Shown piece after piece: positions 60,315 to 64,000 of a stretch of 64,000 nt of DNA (position 1 is the first letter of the stretch; the number at the start of each line of letters is the position of its first letter). The notes below the pieces were generated by a model. The model saw nothing but the letters and a program-made list of their open reading frames with translations, did not search any database and was not told the origin of the DNA. Source of the DNA: Rhodobacteraceae bacterium UBA1943 (GTDB lineage: Bacteria > Pseudomonadota > Alphaproteobacteria > Rhodobacterales > Rhodobacteraceae); contig DDEX01000053.1 in NCBI GenBank assembly GCA_002336845.1, positions 1 through 64,000 of the forward strand. The letters are read 5' to 3'. Position numbers and translations under genes: made by a program.

Positions 60315-61298
60315 ATGGACAAGATCAGCGTTATCGGAGGGGCAGGGTTCATCGGCACGGCGCTGTGCGGCCTTTTGGCCCAAGCAGGGCAGGAATTCGA
60401 GATTATCGACCTTGTGCCCAGCCGCCGGTTTCCCGCCCAAAGCCGTATTGCCGACATCCGCGACCCTTCTGCCTTGTCTGCCGCCTTGTCGGGGCAAGTC
60501 GTCGTCCATCTGGCTGCCGCCCACCGTGATGACCTGCCCGACCCGGCAGAGTATTTCCTCACCAATGTTGAAGGCACGCGCAACATCTGCGACCTGGCGG
60601 CGCAGCAAGGTCTCGGCCAGATCCTGTTCACCTCCTCGGTTGCAGTCTATGGCGCGGCAGCGCCCCGCACCGACGAAACCGGCCCCCTCGCGCCCGACAC
60701 GCCCTATGGCCACAGCAAAGCAGAGGCAGAGGGTGTGCTGCGGAACTGGCAGGCAAAGAACGGCGGATCGCTGACCCTCATTCGCCCGACCGTGGTGTTC
60801 GGAGAGGGCAATCGCGGCAATGTGCATCGGTTGCTGGCCCAGATCGCGGCGAATGAATTCGTGATGGTGGGCGACGGTGCCAATGCCAAGTCGATGGCCT
60901 ATGTCGGCAATGTCGCGGCCTTCCTGTTTGCCGCATTGGGCCAACGCCCCAATCTGGCGATTTATAACTATGCCGACGGCCCCGACATGACGATGGCCAT
61001 GCTGGTGGAACACGCGCGTCAGCGCCTCTTGGGCCGGTCAGGCACGGGGCCGCGCATCGCATTCGGTCTGGGCATAGGTTTGGGACGGCTGGCCGACAGG
61101 CTGGCGCGGGCAACAGGTCGGGGGCGACCTGTCAATGCCGCAAGAATTGAGAAATTCTGCGCCGAGACCACCTTTGTCCGGACGGTGGACTTGCCCGGTT
61201 TCCGCGCGCCCTTCACCTTGCTGGAAGGGTTGGACCACATGCTGACAGCCGAATTCCTTCAGGACGACCCGCTGGTGCATCTACTCGCCGCCGAATGA
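60315..61298 (+). CDS. NAD-dependent sugar epimerase/dehydratase family protein
   Basis: 327-aa extended SDR: GGAGFIGTAL (about 8-17), HLAAAHRDD, SSVAVYGAAAP and catalytic Tyr/Lys in YGHSKAEAE (about 135-143). Typical of nucleotide-sugar epimerases in glycan synthesis; the C-terminal half is less typical and substrate unknown. ATG 60315 is preceded by GGACGAGGGA; the upstream in-frame reading lies inside the PAP2 gene. Convergent with folC (stops adjacent at 61298/61299). Confidence 0.87.
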   Translation: MDKISVIGGAGFIGTALCGLLAQAGQEFEIIDLVPSRRFPAQSRIADIRDPSALSAALSGQVVVHLAAAHRDDLPDPAEYFLTNVEGTRNICDLAAQQGLGQILFTSSVAVYGAAAPRTDETGPLAPDTPYGHSKAEAEGVLRNWQAKNGGSLTLIRPTVVFGEGNRGNVHRLLAQIAANEFVMVGDGANAKSMAYVGNVAAFLFAALGQRPNLAIYNYADGPDMTMAMLVEHARQRLLGRSGTGPRIAFGLGIGLGRLADRLARATGRGRPVNAARIEKFCAETTFVRTVDLPGFRAPFTLLEGLDHMLTAEFLQDDPLVHLLAAE

Positions 61299-62567
61299 TC
61301 AGCCGTTTTCGCGCAGAATCGCCCCGGCCAGATAAAGCGAGCCGCAGATCAGAACCCGCGCCTCGGGTGATGTCGCCATGACCGCCGCCAGCGCCTCTGC
61401 CACCGAAGGCGCTGCATTGGCGGGAATGCCCACCGAGAGCGCCGCATCGCGGGTGATTTCGGCGGGCAGCGTGTTCTTCTCTCCGGGGATCGAAACAGCG
61501 TGCAGCCGGGTTACATGACCCGCCAAAGGGCGCATGTAGCCCGCCACGTCCTTGGTGTTCAGCATCCCGCAGATCAGATGGGTTTCGCGTTGGGGCATCC
61601 GCGCCAACGTCGCTGCCACAGCCTCACCCCCGGCAGGGTTATGGCCACCGTCCAGCCACAGCTCTACCTTCGGGGCCATGTCCACCAGCGGGCCGGTTCT
61701 CAGCCGCTGCATCCGGGCGGGCCAGAAGGCGCGGGTGACAGCAGCCTCGCAAGCCGCCTCATCGCGCCCCAGCGCACGCAAGGCGGCAATCGCGGCGCCC
61801 GCGTTCTGAATCTGGTGTGGGCCGGGCAGGTTGGGCAAGGGCAGGTCCAGCAGGCCGTTTTCATCCTGATAGATCAGCCGCCCGCGCTCTTCCCAGACGT
61901 TCCATTGTTGACCACAGGCCAGAACCGGCGCGGCCAGCCGGGCGGCGCGGGCCTCGATCACCTCCAGCCCCTCCTCGCTTTGCGGGCCGACGATCACCGG
62001 CACGCCGCGCTTGAGGATACCTGCCTTTTCACCGGCGATCTTGCCAACGGTATCGCCCAGAAAATCAACGTGATCCAGCGAGACCGGCGTGATGATGGTC
62101 AGGGCGGGTTGATCAACCACATTGGTCGCATCCAACCGCCCGCCAAGGCCGACCTCCAGCAGCGTCCAGTCGGCAGGGGTGCGGGCAAAGGCCAGGAAGG
62201 CGGCGCAGGTGGTGATCTCGAAAAAGGTGATCTCTTCGCCGCCATTGGCCTCTACGCATTCGTCCAGCAGGGCGGTCAGTGCGGGCTCGGAAATCAGCTC
62301 GCCGGCCAGCCGGATACGTTCGTGAAAGCGCGCAAGATGGGGCGAGGTATAGGCGTGAACCTTGTTGCCCCCCGATTCCAGCCCGGCGCGGATCATGGCT
62401 TGCGTGCTGCCCTTGCCATTGGTTCCCGCAATGTGGATCACCGGGGGCAGCTTGCGTTCGGGGTGGCCCAGCGCGGCCAGCAAGCGATGCACCCTGTCCA
62501 GCGTCAGGTCGATGATCTTCGGATGAAAGCTCATCATCCGGTCAAGAATCAGATCAGAGTTGCTCAC
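61299..62567 (-). CDS. folC: Dihydrofolate synthase/folylpolyglutamate synthase
   Basis: 422-aa Mur-ligase-family enzyme adding glutamate to dihydropteroate and tetrahydrofolates. The P-loop HIAGTNGKGST (about 44-54), SPHLARFHERIRL (about 79-91), SLDHVDFLGDT and GGHNPAG near 310 are intact. ATGA overlap with accD (62564-62567) gives the conserved accD-folC pair. Confidence 0.95.
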   Translation of the reverse strand: MSNSDLILDRMMSFHPKIIDLTLDRVHRLLAALGHPERKLPPVIHIAGTNGKGSTQAMIRAGLESGGNKVHAYTSPHLARFHERIRLAGELISEPALTALLDECVEANGGEEITFFEITTCAAFLAFARTPADWTLLEVGLGGRLDATNVVDQPALTIITPVSLDHVDFLGDTVGKIAGEKAGILKRGVPVIVGPQSEEGLEVIEARAARLAAPVLACGQQWNVWEERGRLIYQDENGLLDLPLPNLPGPHQIQNAGAAIAALRALGRDEAACEAAVTRAFWPARMQRLRTGPLVDMAPKVELWLDGGHNPAGGEAVAATLARMPQRETHLICGMLNTKDVAGYMRPLAGHVTRLHAVSIPGEKNTLPAEITRDAALSVGIPANAAPSVAEALAAVMATSPEARVLICGSLYLAGAILRENG

Positions 62568-63475
62568 TTCGCTTCGGCCGCCACTGCCACTTCGCCGGGC
62601 GGCGGCAGGTCACCCTTAACCGCCGGGGGCTGGCCGGTCAGCATCCGCAGGATGGTGATCAGCTCGTCCCGCAATTCCTTGCGATGGGTCACGCGGTCCA
62701 GCATCCCGTGGTCCAGCAGATATTCGGCGCGCTGAAACCCTTCGGGCAGCTTTTCGCGGATGGTCTGTTCGATCACGCGCGGTCCGGCAAAGCAGATCAG
62801 CGCGTTAGGTTCCGAAATCTGCACATCGCCCAGCATGGCATAGCTGGCCGTCACGCCGCCCGTCGTCGGGTGCGTCAGCACGACGACGTAAGGAAGGCGC
62901 GCCTCTTTCAGCATCTGCACCGCCACCGTGGTACGAGGCATCTGCATCAGCGACAGGATACCTTCCTGCATCCGCGCACCGCCAGCGGCGGCAAACAGCA
63001 CCAAAGGCCGCTTCAGCTTTACCGCGCGTTCGGCCGCCGCCACGATGGCATTGCCGACATACATGCCCATCGACCCGGCCATGAAGCTGAAATCCTGCGC
63101 AGCGGCGACGATGGGGGTGCGGCCCACCTCGCCCTCGGCCACCAGCATCGCCTCTTTGGCGCCGGTGGCTTTCTGCGCGGCTTTCAGGCGGTCGGGGTAT
63201 TTCTTCTGATCACGGAAATGCAGCGGGTCGGCGACGGGTTCGGGCACCTTGACCTCGACGAAAACGCCGGTGTCGAACAGGGCGTTGAAGCGTTCGCGCG
63301 GGTCGATCGCCATGTGGTGATCGCAGTTCGAGCAGACGTTCAGGTTCGCCGCCAGTTCGCGGTGAAACAGCATGGTCCCGCATTCGGGGCATTTGGTCCA
63401 CAGATTCTCGGGCACCTCGCGCCGCGAGAACAGCGAGTTGATCTTGGGCCGGACATAGTTGGAAATCCAGTTCAT
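62564..63475 (-). CDS. accD: Acetyl-CoA carboxylase carboxyltransferase subunit beta
   Basis: 303 aa. The N-terminal zinc ribbon has Cys29, Cys32, Cys48 and Cys51; the carboxyltransferase domain follows with SGGARMQEG-type sequence (here AAGGARMQEG) and HPTTGGVTASYAMLGD. Forms malonyl-CoA with AccA and the biotin carrier for fatty acid synthesis. Length and motifs are normal. Upstream of folC in one operon. Confidence 0.96.
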   Translation of the reverse strand: MNWISNYVRPKINSLFSRREVPENLWTKCPECGTMLFHRELAANLNVCSNCDHHMAIDPRERFNALFDTGVFVEVKVPEPVADPLHFRDQKKYPDRLKAAQKATGAKEAMLVAEGEVGRTPIVAAAQDFSFMAGSMGMYVGNAIVAAAERAVKLKRPLVLFAAAGGARMQEGILSLMQMPRTTVAVQMLKEARLPYVVVLTHPTTGGVTASYAMLGDVQISEPNALICFAGPRVIEQTIREKLPEGFQRAEYLLDHGMLDRVTHRKELRDELITILRMLTGQPPAVKGDLPPPGEVAVAAEAK

Positions 63476-63546
63476 CGGATCGCTCCTCGCGTGACGTCAG
63501 CCCCGATCAGATAGCCGCCGGGGGCCGGGATTGCAACGGCGGCGGG

Positions 63547-64000
63547 TCAGGCCAGCAAGCGTTCGCCCTGCTGGCCGGTGATGGCGGCGGTCAGGATCAC
63601 GCCTTCCGGCTGATCGGCGGCAAAGGCCACTTCGGTGAACTGTTCCGTGCGCCCCATGCGGGGGGTTTCGGTCAGGATGCGGTGGCTGGCGCCCTGCTGG
63701 CTGGCAAGGTGCCGTGCCAGTGCCGCGTCGCCCGCCGCGCGCAGCCGGGCGGCGCGGTCGCGGATCTCTGGCCCCTTCAGTTGCGGCATCCGGGCGGCAG
63801 GGGTGCCCTTGCGCGGGCTGAAGGGGAAGACATGCAGGAAGGTCAGACCGCAGTCCTGAACCAGCTTCAGGCTGTTGTCGAACATCGCCTCGGTCTCGGT
63901 CGGGAAACCGGCGATGATGTCGGCGCCGAACACCATGTCGGGACGCAGGCGGCGCGCCTCCTCGCAGAACCGGATGGCGTCGTCGCGCAGATGGCGGCGC
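63547..64000 (-). CDS. mtaB: tRNA threonylcarbamoyladenosine methylthiotransferase MtaB (5' end cut by window edge)
   Basis: C-terminal ~150 residues of a radical-SAM methylthiotransferase that converts t6A37 to ms2t6A37 in tRNA. In frame to the window edge it reads RRHLRDDAIRFCEEARRLRP, then GADIIAGFPTETEAMF and FLHVFPFSPRKGTPAARMP, typical MtaB, followed by a short TRAM-like domain. The N-terminal clusters and CxxxCxxC are outside the window. Same strand as accD, 71 bases upstream of it. Confidence 0.9.
   Translation of the reverse strand, partial: RRHLRDDAIRFCEEARRLRPDMVFGADIIAGFPTETEAMFDNSLKLVQDCGLTFLHVFPFSPRKGTPAARMPQLKGPEIRDRAARLRAAGDAALARHLASQQGASHRILTETPRMGRTEQFTEVAFAADQPEGVILTAAITGQQGERLLA

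Noticed and set aside
61500..62735. 411-codon plus-strand frame opposite folC
   Set aside because: Shadow of folC, which has an intact P-loop and the accD overlap.
1..64000. CRISPR arrays, rRNA genes, prophage or replication origin
   Set aside because: No regularly spaced direct repeats, rRNA signatures, phage structural genes or initiator/iteron patterns were noticed on reading.

Overview
The window reads as a chromosome segment of a high-GC alphaproteobacterium, most likely a Rhodobacterales member (Paracoccus/Rhodobacter/Gemmobacter-like). The reasons are strong GC codon bias, an erythritol locus of alphaproteobacterial type, an MbfA-type membrane ferritin with an Irr-like box, an accD-folC pair, and a DUF7007 relic. 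This placement comes from gene content only. Most of the window is accessory carbohydrate catabolism; the right end (from about 58 kb) is ordinary core genome.

Region 1 (1-12150) is a catabolic locus of unknown substrate. It holds an SDR (cut by the window edge), a GldA-like polyol dehydrogenase, a shikimate-dehydrogenase-like protein, an RbsB/A/C-type sugar transporter, a split transketolase, an aldehyde dehydrogenase, a GMC oxidoreductase and a GntR regulator. Three near-identical AT-rich palindromes sit at three promoter regions of this locus and nowhere else noticed, so it looks like one local regulon. No kinase is visible.

Region 2 (12463-24499) is a colinear sugar-acid operon: a GntR regulator, a DHDPS-family enzyme, a polyamine-type ABC transporter with a Tat-exported binding protein, an enolase-superfamily dehydratase, an SMP-30 lactonase, a uronate dehydrogenase-like enzyme, a mutarotase, an IlvD/Edd sugar-acid dehydratase and an RraA-like protein. 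The logic is uronate (or aldose) to lactone to sugar acid to 2-keto-3-deoxy acid, then cleavage or dehydration. A scar follows (24500-26700), with a DUF7007 fragment, a frameshifted IS5-family transposase fragment and a 5'-truncated zinc alcohol dehydrogenase, ending at tRNA-Pro(CGG).

Region 3 (26882-47328) is a polyol (tetritol) island. The right part is an erythritol locus: a transporter (eryEFG-like plus DUF2291), then divergently eryA, eryB, eryC, an iron alcohol dehydrogenase, eryD, a DeoR regulator, the two isomerases eryH (tpi) and eryI (rpiB), fructose bisphosphatase and class II aldolase. The pathway known from Brucella turns erythritol into D-erythrose 4-phosphate. The added aldolase and phosphatase could carry it to sedoheptulose 7-phosphate. 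To the left lies a second kinase/DeoR/GlpD-like module with its own DeoR regulator, probably for a related polyol.

Region 4 (47336-53145) is a tightly packed cluster: a dimethylglycine/sarcosine dehydrogenase-like enzyme, a choline-kinase-like phosphotransferase, an ornithine cyclodeaminase homologue, a HAD phosphatase and an EamA transporter. Together they suggest use of an N-methylated, possibly hydroxylated, compound.

Region 5 (53216-64000) is mixed: a UPF0178 protein, a secreted CAP-domain protein, S-formylglutathione hydrolase, an AEC transporter, membrane ferritin MbfA, a small secreted peptide and TetR regulator behind three repeated operators, an ArnT-like glycosyltransferase, a PAP2 phosphatase, a sugar epimerase, folC, accD and the 3' end of mtaB.
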